Shown: positions 1-10,075, numbered from the stretch's first letter. The stretch is DNA of 64,000 bases from Mayamaea pseudoterrestris (GCA_027923505.1 BROI01000016.1:434001-498000); one strand, 5' to 3'. Program-made: numbers and translations. Notes: a model not told the origin generated them from the letters alone.

Positions 1-278
1 CCCAAGTGACCACTTCATCCTTCACCAACAATTTTGCACCAACCGGTGGTGCCATTTACGCGTCGGGACAGTTTGAGCTGGAAAACAATGCCTTTAGTGG
101 CAACGCGGCGTCCGAAAGTGGAGCAAACTTGGCGGGTGATGCAAACCTTGCGGGATGCGGCAACGCAGGCTTGTCGGGAACGACGTCGTGTGAGTCGTCG
201 GCGCAAGCAATGGCAATATTTAGTGCTGCGTCGGTGATGGTTGGTGTACTGACGGCAGCTGCAGTGGTGGTACTATAG
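1..278 (+). CDS. 3' end of a beta-helix-like surface protein (partial)
   Basis: The frame is open from the left edge and stops at TAG 276-278; the start lies outside the window. The visible residues contain Gly/Asn-rich stretches such as GGAIYASGQFELENNAFSGN. These resemble one rung of a right-handed parallel beta-helix, as in polymorphic outer-membrane-protein or pectate-lyase-like repeats. A Cys pair (CGNAG...TSCESS) and a strongly hydrophobic C-terminus (SVMVGVLTAAAVVVL) follow, the pattern of a GPI-anchor signal or a final membrane helix. It is probably an extracellular or cell-wall protein. The function cannot be told from this fragment, and the beta-helix call rests on one repeat only. 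Confidence 0.55.
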   Translation, partial: QVTTSSFTNNFAPTGGAIYASGQFELENNAFSGNAASESGANLAGDANLAGCGNAGLSGTTSCESSAQAMAIFSAASVMVGVLTAAAVVVL

Positions 279-804
279 ACTGTTTTGTTGGCGTGTCTTT
301 TGCTCCAAGAGCCATTGAAGTCATCGTGTCGCTAGGCATGGCTTGGCACCCAGAGTGTCTGGTCCTCTGCTTTCATAATCACAAAACGTATCGTACAATA
401 GTTTATGTTACTTATTCTGTACCTATGGTATTACAAATAATGCCGCAGTAGCTGGTCATTCAAGGGCCGCGTCACAACTTTCCCAGCGACTGGATGCAGT
501 GGAATAAATATAGCATGCATAGCAATAAAAAACGTTTGGATTGTACTGTGTTCATAATGTAGTCCAAAGTTATTGACTGTAAACACTTCAATACTGTAAC
601 TACCTGTTAGTATTCGTCGCGTCCGCGGTAACTAAATGGAGAAACGCTACGACACGATTAATCTTCGGCGATTGTCGGCCATGAGGATACAGACCGCTCT
701 GTCGTCTTTCCATTCATTTTACAGTCAGAAAATAGAAGTGAGAGTCATTGCCTATAAGGTCTGAGCCAGCCAGTCTCATCGATACGGACATTGAAAACGT
801 GACA
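279..804. other. Intergenic region
   Basis: No coding frame with convincing composition is seen. AATAAA-like signals near 505 and 525 could serve polyadenylation of the upstream gene. The stretch 600-800 would be the promoter and 5' UTR of the HAD-like gene; an upstream in-frame TTG at 748 is not a credible start in a eukaryote. Confidence 0.5.
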
Positions 805-1995
805 ATGCGTCGCTCCATGATGCATGTTCTACAGCAGCATCCCATTGCAGCCACAAGTAATCTTGCCGTTACAGCTGCATATCATCGAAACCTTTCCAAT
901 TTTAGTCGCATGCTTGATCTGGGTGGAAGTCCGACGGACCATTCCACCAAGCTGGTGCGGACGGTGAACGCCAGCAAGAATAGCAAGATTCAAGCAGTTT
1001 GCTTTGACTTTGACGTCTTGACAATGAGTGACGACGAATCCATGCGCAGCCAAGTTGCAGCGTTGAAACAGAACGATACAAATACAAATAGTACAAGTAC
1101 AAAAGCAAAATCTACGATTCTCCCGGACATGCACTCGGTGCAGCAAGTCGCCAAGCTGCTGAACGTGAACCTCGACTCCTTGAGCGATCCGAGCAAGTCA
1201 GCAGGACGCGGCGACAAACTCTCCGCCAAGGAGGAGCGAGATTTGGAAAGAATGATAGGAGGATCATCCTCAGGAAAAGACGCAAGAGCAGCTGAATCGC
1301 AAAACAAACTAACAGGCCCCAAGAACTACAATCCATTTGACAGTGACATTCGTTCCAAGTATGCCGCAAAACTGGCGCAAAAGGGAGCTTCGCCATCGAC
1401 TTCAGCAGCAAGCGATTCAAGTCGCGGCGACGCGTCCTTTCACTTGGCCGCCCGCGCCGCCGCCGTGGCGGAAACATCCTCCTCGCCCGCTAGCAACCAC
1501 AAGTGGCTCGCGCAGACGGGGACGGGTGCACTGCTGCAGTATTTGACCAAGCGAAGCATTTTCCTCGCGTTACTTCCCAAACCAGTTGATAGTGATGAGA
1601 CAGCCGCAGCACTGTCCTTTCGTGACATGCAGGATTTTGCCAACCAAATCAAGTCGACGGTGGTCATTGACGTGTTGACGCAGCACAAGGGTGCCGGCGA
1701 CAAGGAGAATCAGCGGCAGCAATTATCATCGTCTAGTTCCATTGCTCAGCAACTACTCCAATCCACATTACATGACCTCAATTACGCTAAGGAGCCATCT
1801 AAAGTGTTAATGGTGAGCGATCGAGACGACTATTTAAAGGCCGCCAAAAATTTGTCATGCTTTACCTGTCGCATCCATCGCGCTGGCACGCCCCGCGGAA
1901 ACGTGTCGGCGCACTACACGGTGTCCAGTGTTTCCAAAGTGCAAGGAGTTGTGGATGAAATGAATGGGATCAGCTTTTCGGCACTGCGCCGGTGA
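805..1995 (+). CDS. HAD-superfamily-like protein, probably organelle-targeted
   Basis: An uninterrupted 396-codon gene; ATG 805 is the first ATG in frame. The N-terminus (MRRSMMHVLQQHPIAATSN) is Arg-containing and lacks acids, which fits a mitochondrial presequence. The motif AVCFDFDVLT near residue 75 resembles HAD motif I (DxDGT) with Val in place of Gly. GALLQYLTKRSIFLALL near residue 240 resembles the helix and strand leading to motif II. VLMVSDRDDYLKAAK near residue 335 resembles the acidic motif IV. A low-complexity Ser/Ala/Lys-rich spacer of about 100 residues separates the first motif from the rest. The fold call is inference from these three motifs. Substrate is unknown, and the degenerate motif I raises the possibility of a non-catalytic protein. 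Confidence 0.6.
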   Translation: MRRSMMHVLQQHPIAATSNLAVTAAYHRNLSNFSRMLDLGGSPTDHSTKLVRTVNASKNSKIQAVCFDFDVLTMSDDESMRSQVAALKQNDTNTNSTSTKAKSTILPDMHSVQQVAKLLNVNLDSLSDPSKSAGRGDKLSAKEERDLERMIGGSSSGKDARAAESQNKLTGPKNYNPFDSDIRSKYAAKLAQKGASPSTSAASDSSRGDASFHLAARAAAVAETSSSPASNHKWLAQTGTGALLQYLTKRSIFLALLPKPVDSDETAAALSFRDMQDFANQIKSTVVIDVLTQHKGAGDKENQRQQLSSSSSIAQQLLQSTLHDLNYAKEPSKVLMVSDRDDYLKAAKNLSCFTCRIHRAGTPRGNVSAHYTVSSVSKVQGVVDEMNGISFSALRR

Positions 1996-2250
1996 TGAAA
2001 CGAATTCTTTGCTATTTAACGCGGTTTGCTGTTTTTCGTTATGCAACGTGTTGCATCAGCTTTCGTAGGATGACCAACATAACATGGCACTCATAGGTTT
2101 GTATTTACAAAAATCTAATGTAGACCAAGTACGGCCAGCCACATCTGACCTAAATGTTTACTCATTGATTTTATGGGCCAGCCACTGCATAGGCGCTCTG
2201 AGTTGATTGATGTAAATAAAAACGCTTATCTATGGAAGTTAGGCGGGGAG

Positions 2251-2608
2251 GTGGTAGGATCAATGGTTTCACAAAGCCTGCAAAGGCATTTGCGCGCTCC
2301 GCGCGCACAAAGCCTGCCAACAGTAGACACAGTAAGTTGACACTGGCCTTTAAAGCAGCCATTTGATGGGTAGATGCTGACAACTTGTCTATGTGGCTGA
2401 AGAAGAGGCTAGGGATTGCAGTAATTGAGGTAATCATTGGCTCCAGTATGAGCATACTCCTGACAGTAAAGTAAAGCAATGCGTTTTGGAATAGCTAACA
2501 CGGTCATTGTGAGGGTCATTGCATGCGCCCAAATTGAAACGTCATGCAGTCGCAGCGGCAGTATCACACAATTAATCTCGTGATGCATGTCCGGATAGAT
2601 CCTACCAC
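2251..2608 (+). repeat. MITE-like element, copy 1
   Basis: A 358-bp segment starts with GTGGTAGGATC and ends with GATCCTACCAC, an exact 11-bp terminal inverted repeat. It is similar along its length to the next element at 2632-2977. Both are preceded by GCGGGGAG. The interior holds a GC palindrome (GCGCGCTCCGCGCGC) but no coding capacity. The features are those of a non-autonomous inverted-repeat element. No clear target-site duplication could be assigned. Confidence 0.7.
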
Positions 2609-2631
2609 AAACACATTCGCGGGGCGGGGAG

Positions 2632-2977
2632 GTGGTAGGATCAATGGTTTCACAAAGCCTGCAAAGACTTTTGCGCGCTCCGCGCGCACTAACACTGCCA
2701 AAGATTAGACACAGTGGCCTTCAAAGCAACCATTTGATGGGTTGATGCCATCAACGCTTGTCTAAATGGAATTAAAGAAGAGGCAGTAGATTGTAGTAAA
2801 TGAGTGGTAATCAAGGGTTTAAGAGCATACTACTAAAGTAAAGCAACGTGTTTTGGGATAGCTAACACAGTCATTGTGTGGGGTCATTGCATGCGTCAAA
2901 ACATCATGATGTCAAATCTGTCGCAGTGGCAGCCTTCCAATTAATGTCGTGAAGCATGTCCGGATATATCCTACCAC
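2632..2977 (+). repeat. MITE-like element, copy 2 (tandem)
   Basis: Starts GTGGTAGGATC and ends ATCCTACCAC. It follows copy 1 with a period of about 381 bp and carries many scattered substitutions and small indels relative to it. The shared 3' part (AATTAATGTCGTGAAGCATGTCCGGATATATCC, split here as AATTAATGTCGTGAAG then CATGTCCGGATATATCC) recurs near 24.8 kb and 27.7 kb. The remaining intergenic DNA from 1996 to 3055 shows nothing else recognisable. Confidence 0.7.
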
Positions 2978-3055
2978 AATAAGAAAAACCTTATGATCGA
3001 GGGCCAGCCAAGGTTACCTCGGTCTACCACTCACGCTTATCCACGGATTTTCGTC

Positions 3056-4117
3056 TCATTGTAAATCATATCTTTCACGTTTGCTTTTAAATTCAGCGTC
3101 TTTCGCGACAATGTCATTGGAAGAGACACGAAGTGACTCGATGAGGAGGCTGGAGAGAAACAACGAACCTTGCTTTTGCAAAATTGTCGCGGCACGTTTG
3201 TCGTCAAGCATCAGCTTGTAATTGCATGACAACGGCTTGATGCAGCGCTCCTGTAGGCTGGAAAGCTTTGAGTGTTCTGGGTTCTTAACAAGACTAGCCT
3301 CGGCACTGAGCAGATCCAAGGCCGCGGTTGATTCGATAACAGGCAAAAGTGCTTCATTGGTAAGCTCACGAAATGTTGCGAGACTTAGTTCGTTTATCTG
3401 ACAAACAAATCCTATGATACAGCTGGCGTTAGCGTGTTTGTTGCCTTTCTTCAGCACATGAGCCCAAAACTGGGGCTCCGCGTATTCCACAATGGTATGC
3501 ACGCGCGGAAAAATGCCACAAATCATTGTAGCACAGAAATCCACCAAAACTCCAAGCACAACCTTGTTTCGTAGCGTATACGCTTGTTTGTAGTATGTGC
3601 CGCAATTATTCACGTGGAGACTATTCTTGATAAACGCCATTGTCTCATATCGAAGTGCGCCAATATCAAAATACTGAGCCAAACAGTGCAGAACCGTTGC
3701 TGATGTAGAGGTCAGAGAAACCTGCCTCTTGGAAACATCTTGGTATATAAAGTCAAGCATAGTCGGAAAGGCTTCTGCCAAGACCTGCTCCAATTCTATC
3801 TGACTCGTTCGCGTGGAAGACTCACGAAAATCTGACTCGATTCGACAGACACGCTGAAAGTAGCCACTGCTGCGGAGTCCATAGGTGAGTACATTACGAT
3901 GGACATGATACTCGACAACCGTTGCATCTTTATTCTTGTTTTTGGTGATGATGCGAATGGTCCAGTCGCTGTGGCTGACATGAGGATCGAGTCGCCAGTC
4001 GAGAAACATGGCGCCATCTTCTTCACCTGTCGCTTGGTGAGGAGGTTGCATGTCAGACGCTCCCAGCTCCTCGTAGTAATCGTCGTCCACAGGCTTTCCA
4101 GTATCACTTTCCGACAT
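3056..4117 (-). CDS. BTB/POZ domain protein
   Basis: Intronless, 353 aa, ATG at 4117. After an acidic N-terminus, residues about 45-145 fit a BTB/POZ fold: DWTIRIITKNK, then EYHVHRNVLTYGLRSSGYFQRVC (the 'H+N L ... S.YF' core, written here in part), then a Ser/Arg-rich segment and AFPTMLDFIYQD. Residues about 155-290 are helical and resemble a BACK-like region. In this family the BTB domain mediates dimerisation and often recruits substrates to cullin-3 ubiquitin ligases. Nothing in the sequence identifies a partner. The gene is divergent from the EF-hand gene, with 231 bp between start codons. Confidence 0.8.
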   Translation of the reverse strand: MSESDTGKPVDDDYYEELGASDMQPPHQATGEEDGAMFLDWRLDPHVSHSDWTIRIITKNKNKDATVVEYHVHRNVLTYGLRSSGYFQRVCRIESDFRESSTRTSQIELEQVLAEAFPTMLDFIYQDVSKRQVSLTSTSATVLHCLAQYFDIGALRYETMAFIKNSLHVNNCGTYYKQAYTLRNKVVLGVLVDFCATMICGIFPRVHTIVEYAEPQFWAHVLKKGNKHANASCIIGFVCQINELSLATFRELTNEALLPVIESTAALDLLSAEASLVKNPEHSKLSSLQERCIKPLSCNYKLMLDDKRAATILQKQGSLFLSSLLIESLRVSSNDIVAKDAEFKSKRERYDLQ

Positions 4118-4348
4118 GTTGCCAATTTTTTACTAGTAAGTATATTGCGTCAAGTCCTACTGATCGCTTGATTGCTCGTTTGAGAGAAATGGAACTTGCG
4201 CAGAAGTTTTTACGAAATTGGCGAAGTCACGCTGGCGCGCAATTGTCCGTTGGAGTACCGCTATGACAGTTGGGGTCACATCGAAATTTTGTTCTTCGCC
4301 GACCATGACGAAAATGACTTTCGCCATACTTCAACATCCAAGCATAGA

Positions 4349-5761
4349 ATGAGGTCTGCTACAAAGATAAGGGACGCTATTATACTTATCTGCTTGTTTC
4401 CATGGCAATATTCTCTGGCACAAACCTTTATTGATGACGATTCCATCGATTATGTCGGTTGCTTTGCAGACCTTGCTGCGTCCGATGCCAATGGCGACGG
4501 CGTCTTGACCCTTAAAGAGTACGAAACCTTTTTGCAAGCCTACAGTATACGGGCCTGTCATAACATGACCATGACGACTGCCGAGCCGGAGCAATATTTG
4601 GATCAATTGTCTGCCTTCGAAACACTGTCTTGTTCTTGTCGCGTCATTCCAGGCAATCTTCCAACCTGCTGCCTCGGTGAAGCTGCCCGCATCAACATTG
4701 CTGGAGCAACATCTTCAAATGGCAGTAGCAGTATCAATGATGATTATGCCTTTTTACGCTCCATTTGCAAAGTTGTCGACGCAACCATTCCCGAGCCAAA
4801 ATGCCGATTATCCATCATTCCAACACCTGCTCCGTCCGTGACAGACAATGGTGGCACTACCCTTGTTCCATCAATAACTACCACGAGTGGTGACGGCGAA
4901 AGTGATACAAACGCTCCAACTCTTGATTCGTCAACTGCATCCGTTTCGCCCGCTGCTGCTCCGACAATCGCCATTCAACCAGTTGCAGCAGCAGTTCCAC
5001 CAAGTTCAACATCGGAGCCACCTGCTGCCACTGTCGCAACCAAAGCACCAAACACAGTTTCGTCTACTCCAACCAAAAGCATTGACTATGAAAGCTGCTA
5101 CATTGACATGCTGACGGCAGATACAGACTTTGACACGTTTATCAATGCTGACGAATACTTAGGCTTTCTGCAAGCCTACACGTTTCGAGTCTACTGCCAC
5201 GAACTTTTCAGTGACGAGCAACAAGACGAGTCGTCTGCCGATACCTTTGACAGTATTGCCTGCCTATGTGAGCAGGATGCTCCGTCGAGCTGCTGCAATG
5301 ACGTTAACGCCAAAATTGATACGACGGCCATTGTCGTGGCGAAGCGAACGCCCAAGCAAACCAAGTATTTGCAAACAGTCTGCCAACTGACCGACGACGC
5401 TGTCAAAAAGTATGACGAGTGTGCTGGAAGCAGCGGGGAAACAACAGATGGCCCTGCGGCTGTACCCACACCATCTAACATACTGGCCGAGCCGCCCGCC
5501 ATTGCTCCTCCAGCTGCTGAAACACCTTCAAAGGGAACCACCAAGGTTCCAACAGCAGCTGGTAAAACTCCTACTACAATAACTGTGACATCTCCTTCCA
5601 AAGAGACCGCTGCACCCGCGAAGAAGGTGACCAACGCAGCAACCATCACGGAAGAGTTTGCGGAACTAGTGGCGGAATCATCAGCAACGACGAGCAATTC
5701 GAAAACGACGGCAAACATGATACTGCTGCTTGTTGGCGTGCTGGCACTCTGCGTAGTTTAA
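4349..5761 (+). CDS. Secreted protein with two EF-hand/Cys-rich modules
   Basis: ATG 4349 is preferred over upstream non-ATG codons in the same frame because it begins a clear signal peptide (MRSATKIRDAIILICLF...SLAQ). The mature protein of about 445 residues has two related modules. Module 1 is IDYVGCFADLAASDANGDG followed by VLTLKEYETFLQAY, with a canonical EF-hand loop (D-A-N-G-D-G). It continues with a CSC and a CC motif and ends FLRSICKVVD. Module 2 (IDYESCYIDML, DTDFDTFINADEY, CLC, CC, YLQTVCQLTD) keeps the Cys pattern but its calcium loop is degenerate. A Pro/Thr/Ser/Ala-rich linker follows each module. The hydrophobic C-terminus (MILLLVGVLALCVV) suggests a GPI anchor. It is probably a calcium-binding cell-surface protein; the exact role is unknown. 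Confidence 0.75.
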   Translation: MRSATKIRDAIILICLFPWQYSLAQTFIDDDSIDYVGCFADLAASDANGDGVLTLKEYETFLQAYSIRACHNMTMTTAEPEQYLDQLSAFETLSCSCRVIPGNLPTCCLGEAARINIAGATSSNGSSSINDDYAFLRSICKVVDATIPEPKCRLSIIPTPAPSVTDNGGTTLVPSITTTSGDGESDTNAPTLDSSTASVSPAAAPTIAIQPVAAAVPPSSTSEPPAATVATKAPNTVSSTPTKSIDYESCYIDMLTADTDFDTFINADEYLGFLQAYTFRVYCHELFSDEQQDESSADTFDSIACLCEQDAPSSCCNDVNAKIDTTAIVVAKRTPKQTKYLQTVCQLTDDAVKKYDECAGSSGETTDGPAAVPTPSNILAEPPAIAPPAAETPSKGTTKVPTAAGKTPTTITVTSPSKETAAPAKKVTNAATITEEFAELVAESSATTSNSKTTANMILLLVGVLALCVV

Positions 5762-6130
5762 GGAAGAAAGGACATGACGGCCAGGCATGTGCTTAATACA
5801 TCAGTCGACGGCACTAGGGGCACCGAATCAAGCAGCAGAGCAACATTGTCGACTCGTTTTGTACCGCGCTGTGAGTAGTCACAACGCCGACACGCATACC
5901 GCAGCATCTTCCCCAAAGGGATCTTCTATCGATAATACCAACGTTGTTCCTTAGAATAAACATGCCGCCAACATACTGTACCTAAGCGCAACATCTATTT
6001 ATTTATTACATATACGATAGCTAATGTGGAGTCGCAACACGACTCGAATTGGCGAGGCGCGGCAGACCATCAATCGAACATGCCGACGACCTCTCCCTCA
6101 CTGTATCGATAATTGACAGTAATATTTAAC
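5762..6130. other. Intergenic region
   Basis: Holds the 3' UTR of the EF-hand gene (AATAAA near 5955) and the 5' flank of the hydroxylase gene. No other feature is seen. Confidence 0.5.
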
Positions 6131-7054
6131 ATGCAAATGACGAGAACTGCAGCACAAAAGCTTGTCACTCTGCGTGTATCTCCACGCCTTGGTGGGGACA
6201 GCAATCGTTACCGAAGTTTTTCGTCATCATCACCTTCAACCATCGGTCATCCATTGGCAGTTCCGGCGCCCGACGACTGCGACATTGTGAAAGGACCTTC
6301 CTTGCTACGAACGTCTGCTATACGACCTCGTCCATCATTGCTGCATTTACCAGGTCTGCGATCGTTGCCATTCTGGACGCAGTATGATGCCAAAGAAGGA
6401 GTCAATTTGGTGGCTTACCAGGATGCGTCCATCACTCGCGCCGTCGATCACCTGCAGTCACACTGGAAGACTATTTTAAGGGAATACCAAACCAAGGCAC
6501 CAACTCTCAGGAGTGACTACGAGACTGACACGGAACATTCGCTTCATCAAGGAACATGGGACTGGCATTCCTACATGACCAAGGGCAAGCTACGCGGCGA
6601 CTTTGCCACGCACTTTTCAACTACCTTTAACATACTGCAGACGCTTCGTGACGAGGGATTGCTGTTTGAAAAGACGCCGTTTGGGTATAGCTTTTTTTCG
6701 ACGCTGCATGCCAACTCTAGCATATCGGCGCATTATGCGCCCATGAACTTTCGAGTGCGACTGCACTTGCCATTGATTGTTCCAGCAGCGCCTTCCAAAG
6801 CAAATACATCTGCCAAATCTAAAGACACTAACTATCCAGCTTGTGGTATACGCGTCGGAAACACTGTTCGAGAATGGATACCAGGTCAAGCATTGGTGCT
6901 GGACGATGCGTTTGAGCACCAAGTTTGGAACGATACAGACCAGGAGCGCGTGCTGCTGTTGGTGGACCTTTGGCATCCCGACGTTTCAATGCAGGAGCGA
7001 CAGGAAATTGTGCAGCTCTTTGACCATGCCAAGGCGCAAGGATTCATGTCGTGA
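6131..7054 (+). CDS. Aspartyl/asparaginyl beta-hydroxylase-like dioxygenase
   Basis: A 307-residue, intronless gene; ATG 6131 is the first in-frame ATG. The N-terminus (MQMTRTAAQKLVTLRVSPRL) is basic and Ser-rich and may be a mitochondrial or other organelle presequence. The C-terminal 200 residues match the AspH fold: LLHLPGLRSLPFW, then SAHYAPMNFRVRLHLPL, then GNTVREWIPGQALVLDDAF and EHQVWND, ending VDLWHPD. The His in SAHYAP and the His in FEHQVW correspond to the two iron-ligand histidines of the AspH family. These enzymes are Fe(II)/2-oxoglutarate dioxygenases that hydroxylate Asp or Asn side chains. The actual substrate is unknown, and the domain is also found in lipid A and other small-molecule hydroxylases. 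Confidence 0.85.
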   Translation: MQMTRTAAQKLVTLRVSPRLGGDSNRYRSFSSSSPSTIGHPLAVPAPDDCDIVKGPSLLRTSAIRPRPSLLHLPGLRSLPFWTQYDAKEGVNLVAYQDASITRAVDHLQSHWKTILREYQTKAPTLRSDYETDTEHSLHQGTWDWHSYMTKGKLRGDFATHFSTTFNILQTLRDEGLLFEKTPFGYSFFSTLHANSSISAHYAPMNFRVRLHLPLIVPAAPSKANTSAKSKDTNYPACGIRVGNTVREWIPGQALVLDDAFEHQVWNDTDQERVLLLVDLWHPDVSMQERQEIVQLFDHAKAQGFMS

Positions 7055-7465
7055 TGAATGGCGAATGGAAATGTGATTCTGTTGCTGCAGTAATCGGAAC
7101 ATGCTAAACGAAAAATATGCAAGCTAACCGCTCCAACTATACAATAGTTTGGATATTCTATATAACCTTCGATATACTGTCTGCTAGCTCTAAACGGGCT
7201 AAAATGAAGCAGATGTTGTCAAAGGCGGCGAGGCGGCTCAAGTAGAGTGATGTCGCACTAACTGTCGGACTGGTTATCGTTTCAACTGAGCTGCGAGCAA
7301 GCCGAGCCTCGCAAGGTCACATTTTCTAGCGCATCTCGCGATGCATGCGGCTGCCTCGATCGCTTTCAGCGATGACGCCCATAACATTCGAGTATCCTAC
7401 GCATACTTCGACGTTCACCGCGCCATGAGACTAGGAAAGAACTGCAGAAATTTCCTGAAAGAACC
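7055..7465. other. Intergenic region
   Basis: No coding potential or RNA gene is recognised; 3' flank of the hydroxylase gene and 5' flank of the fasciclin gene. Confidence 0.5.
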
Positions 7466-10075
7466 ATGATGAGACGTTTATGTGTGTTAGCAAGCGTCTT
7501 AGCACTCCATCATGGATCGGCTTCGGCAGAGTATTTGCGTGAACGGCGTAGCACAGGAGCGAAGACCTTTAAGGACGACATGGGTTCTTCAACGGATCAT
7601 CAGAGTACCTCTCATGCAATAGAAATGGAGCAGAAGGAACAATTGTCGAGAAGGCTCAAATTGATGGAAGCCAATCCGTTTGATTCATCTTACGATGATT
7701 TTGGTGACTGGGAAACATTTCTGAAAGATCAAATATCGAGCAGCATGAGCATGCCGACGGGAGCTCCTTCTCAACCATCCGCTACCGGTAGACCGACTCA
7801 AGCACCAGTACGAGGTAGTCCAGCTCCCCAGTCTCCGACGCCTCGTCCAACATTGCCAATCACATCAGCTCCGGTATCAGCTCAGCCGATTCTTGCGCCT
7901 GCATCAGCCCCACCGACGAGGCGTCCGACGAGACGTTCACCTCGACCGACTCTTCCACCTGTAGCAACTATTCAGCCGACCAATGCACCACAGACGGCCG
8001 GACCTGCGCCTACTTTGACTCCAGTATTGGTGCCGACGAGTATTCATCCGACGTCGGCGGCTCCAGTCATTACAACGCCAGCTCCAGTCATCGCTACTTC
8101 AGCGCCAGTCCTTACGACGAATGCACCTTCAGTAGCTCCCCCGACGCAAATTACCGCGTTGCCGACTCAAACTCCAATTACAGCAGCCCCAGTCGCCCCA
8201 TCTGCTGCACCATCTGGACAAGGCCCCAGCAACACGCTTCTCGACCTAATACAGTCGACTCCTCGCTACTCCCTATTTGCCCAGGCACTTCAACAATCCG
8301 ATCAAGCGACCATTGTTGATACGGAAGAGCTGACCGTCTTTGTACCACCTAATAGCGAAATGTCTAATCCATACATTACGGAAACGCTCCTCGGTGACCC
8401 CAACTATCGCCTGCACTTGACGAGTTTAGTCCGCAACCATTTGACGAATCAAGGTGTTTACACAACGGCAAACTTGACAAACGGATTGCTGTTGACAATG
8501 CTGGGCAACGAGCAAACGAATGTGACAATTGCAGCGAATGGAAGCATTGTACTTAACACGTTTGCCGCGCGACTGGGATACACGGGTGCTTCGTCGCTTC
8601 GGCGAACCGACGCGGTGGCGTCCAACGGTGTCCTGCACGAAGCTGGAGCCGTTTTGTATCCAGCGTGGTCCTTTTTGAATCTCATGGATTTGCTAGGATT
8701 GCTGGAGAGTAAGTTCAGTACCTTAATTGGGCTTTTGGAGTCGTCGGGACTGGCGCAAACGCTGCAAAACGCCAAGGATATTTCGCTCGTGGCTCCAACC
8801 AACGAGGCATTCGCCGCACTCCCACCGCAAGTCATAACACAACTATCCAATCCGGCAAATGTTGATCAGCTTACTCAAGTTCTTATGTATCATGTCATTC
8901 CTGGTGTCATTGACTTTGAGGAACTACCCACGGGTGAAACAATGTTTGCGACGGAGCAAGGAGAGGACGTGACGATTGGTCGACGACAGCGTCCGAATGG
9001 TTCGATCGATCTCTTTTTCAACGGAAACAGGTCGTCGCTATTCTATTTGACGCAATACAACATTGTCTATGAGTTGGACGCAGTCATGTTGCCGCCAAGT
9101 TACGCAGGAACACTTGCACCAACGTCGGCGCCCGCGCCGTCACCAGCTCCGACTCCAGGAGGTGCGACTCGTACGTTGGCGTCCATTATTGCAAGCAATC
9201 CCAACTATTCAACTCTGTTAGGATTGCTGAAAGACGGAGGTCTATTGACAACGCTGAATCAAACCAACAGTGGACCTTTCACTGTTTACGCTCCAACGAA
9301 TGACGCGTTTGATGCATTGGGGCAAACCTACCTCACTGCCCTGTCGACGGAAGGCTACTCGCTTCATCTTTCCAACCTTTTGTTGGATCACGTACAGAAT
9401 GAACGCGTCAGTACTGCGCAGCTCGTGGATGGACTGGTCCTTACCATGGCCAATGGATTAGCCGTGACCGTATCAAACGACGGAACATCCATTGAACTCA
9501 TCACATCGTCGGTCGAGTTGGGCGAAACGCCGGCCATTAACATTGTACCGCCCGAAGTGAATGCACTGAATGGAGTATTGCATCAAGTTGACAGCGTCAT
9601 TTTACCTGCTTGGTACTTTTTCAACACCTTGGAAGCCTTGGAGGCGCTGCCCGACACGTTTGGCAACCTGACAAGCTTAATTCAGCGAGCTGGGCTGACG
9701 AGTGTTTACTCCAACCTAGTGGGAAGAACCGTTGCAGCTCCAAACAACGCAGCGATTCAAGGTCTTCCAGCAGCTACCTTGGCCTTTCTGACGGATCGTA
9801 CTCGATTGCCAGAGCTGACTGACGTTCTAGTCTACCACGTGATTCAAAATCTTCTTCCGTTCCCAACTCTTCCCGTCGGTTCCTTTGACGCCAATACACT
9901 TCTCGGCGAAGACATTACAGTGACTGTCTCACAAAACGCGGCGGGTGGAAAGCTCTTGTCCTTCAACGGCATTTCAGGTGTCGGTCAAGGCTTTTTCCTG
10001 ACCAAGAACAATTTGATCTACGAGATTGGCGGCGTCCTCATTCCTCCCTCGTTGCAAAATGTCATTCCGATGTAA
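7466..10075 (+). CDS. Secreted protein with four fasciclin (FAS1) domains
   Basis: Intronless, 869 aa. A signal peptide (MMRRLCVLASVLALHHGSASA) is followed by a short acidic region and a long Pro/Thr/Ala mucin-like stretch at residues about 90-255. Four FAS1 repeats follow at about 256-400, 405-540, 570-715 and 718-865. Each has the H1/H2-type blocks: SLVAPTNEAFAALP and LMYHVIPG in repeat 2, FTVYAPTNDAFDALG and LLDHVQN in repeat 3, VLVYHVIQ in repeat 4. Repeat 1 is the most divergent. A second short Pro/Thr linker (TLAPTSAPAPSPAPTPG) lies between repeats 2 and 3. FAS1 domains mediate adhesion to other proteins or to polysaccharide. There is no obvious GPI tail, so the protein is probably released or wall-bound. 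Confidence 0.9.
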   Translation: MMRRLCVLASVLALHHGSASAEYLRERRSTGAKTFKDDMGSSTDHQSTSHAIEMEQKEQLSRRLKLMEANPFDSSYDDFGDWETFLKDQISSSMSMPTGAPSQPSATGRPTQAPVRGSPAPQSPTPRPTLPITSAPVSAQPILAPASAPPTRRPTRRSPRPTLPPVATIQPTNAPQTAGPAPTLTPVLVPTSIHPTSAAPVITTPAPVIATSAPVLTTNAPSVAPPTQITALPTQTPITAAPVAPSAAPSGQGPSNTLLDLIQSTPRYSLFAQALQQSDQATIVDTEELTVFVPPNSEMSNPYITETLLGDPNYRLHLTSLVRNHLTNQGVYTTANLTNGLLLTMLGNEQTNVTIAANGSIVLNTFAARLGYTGASSLRRTDAVASNGVLHEAGAVLYPAWSFLNLMDLLGLLESKFSTLIGLLESSGLAQTLQNAKDISLVAPTNEAFAALPPQVITQLSNPANVDQLTQVLMYHVIPGVIDFEELPTGETMFATEQGEDVTIGRRQRPNGSIDLFFNGNRSSLFYLTQYNIVYELDAVMLPPSYAGTLAPTSAPAPSPAPTPGGATRTLASIIASNPNYSTLLGLLKDGGLLTTLNQTNSGPFTVYAPTNDAFDALGQTYLTALSTEGYSLHLSNLLLDHVQNERVSTAQLVDGLVLTMANGLAVTVSNDGTSIELITSSVELGETPAINIVPPEVNALNGVLHQVDSVILPAWYFFNTLEALEALPDTFGNLTSLIQRAGLTSVYSNLVGRTVAAPNNAAIQGLPAATLAFLTDRTRLPELTDVLVYHVIQNLLPFPTLPVGSFDANTLLGEDITVTVSQNAAGGKLLSFNGISGVGQGFFLTKNNLIYEIGGVLIPPSLQNVIPM

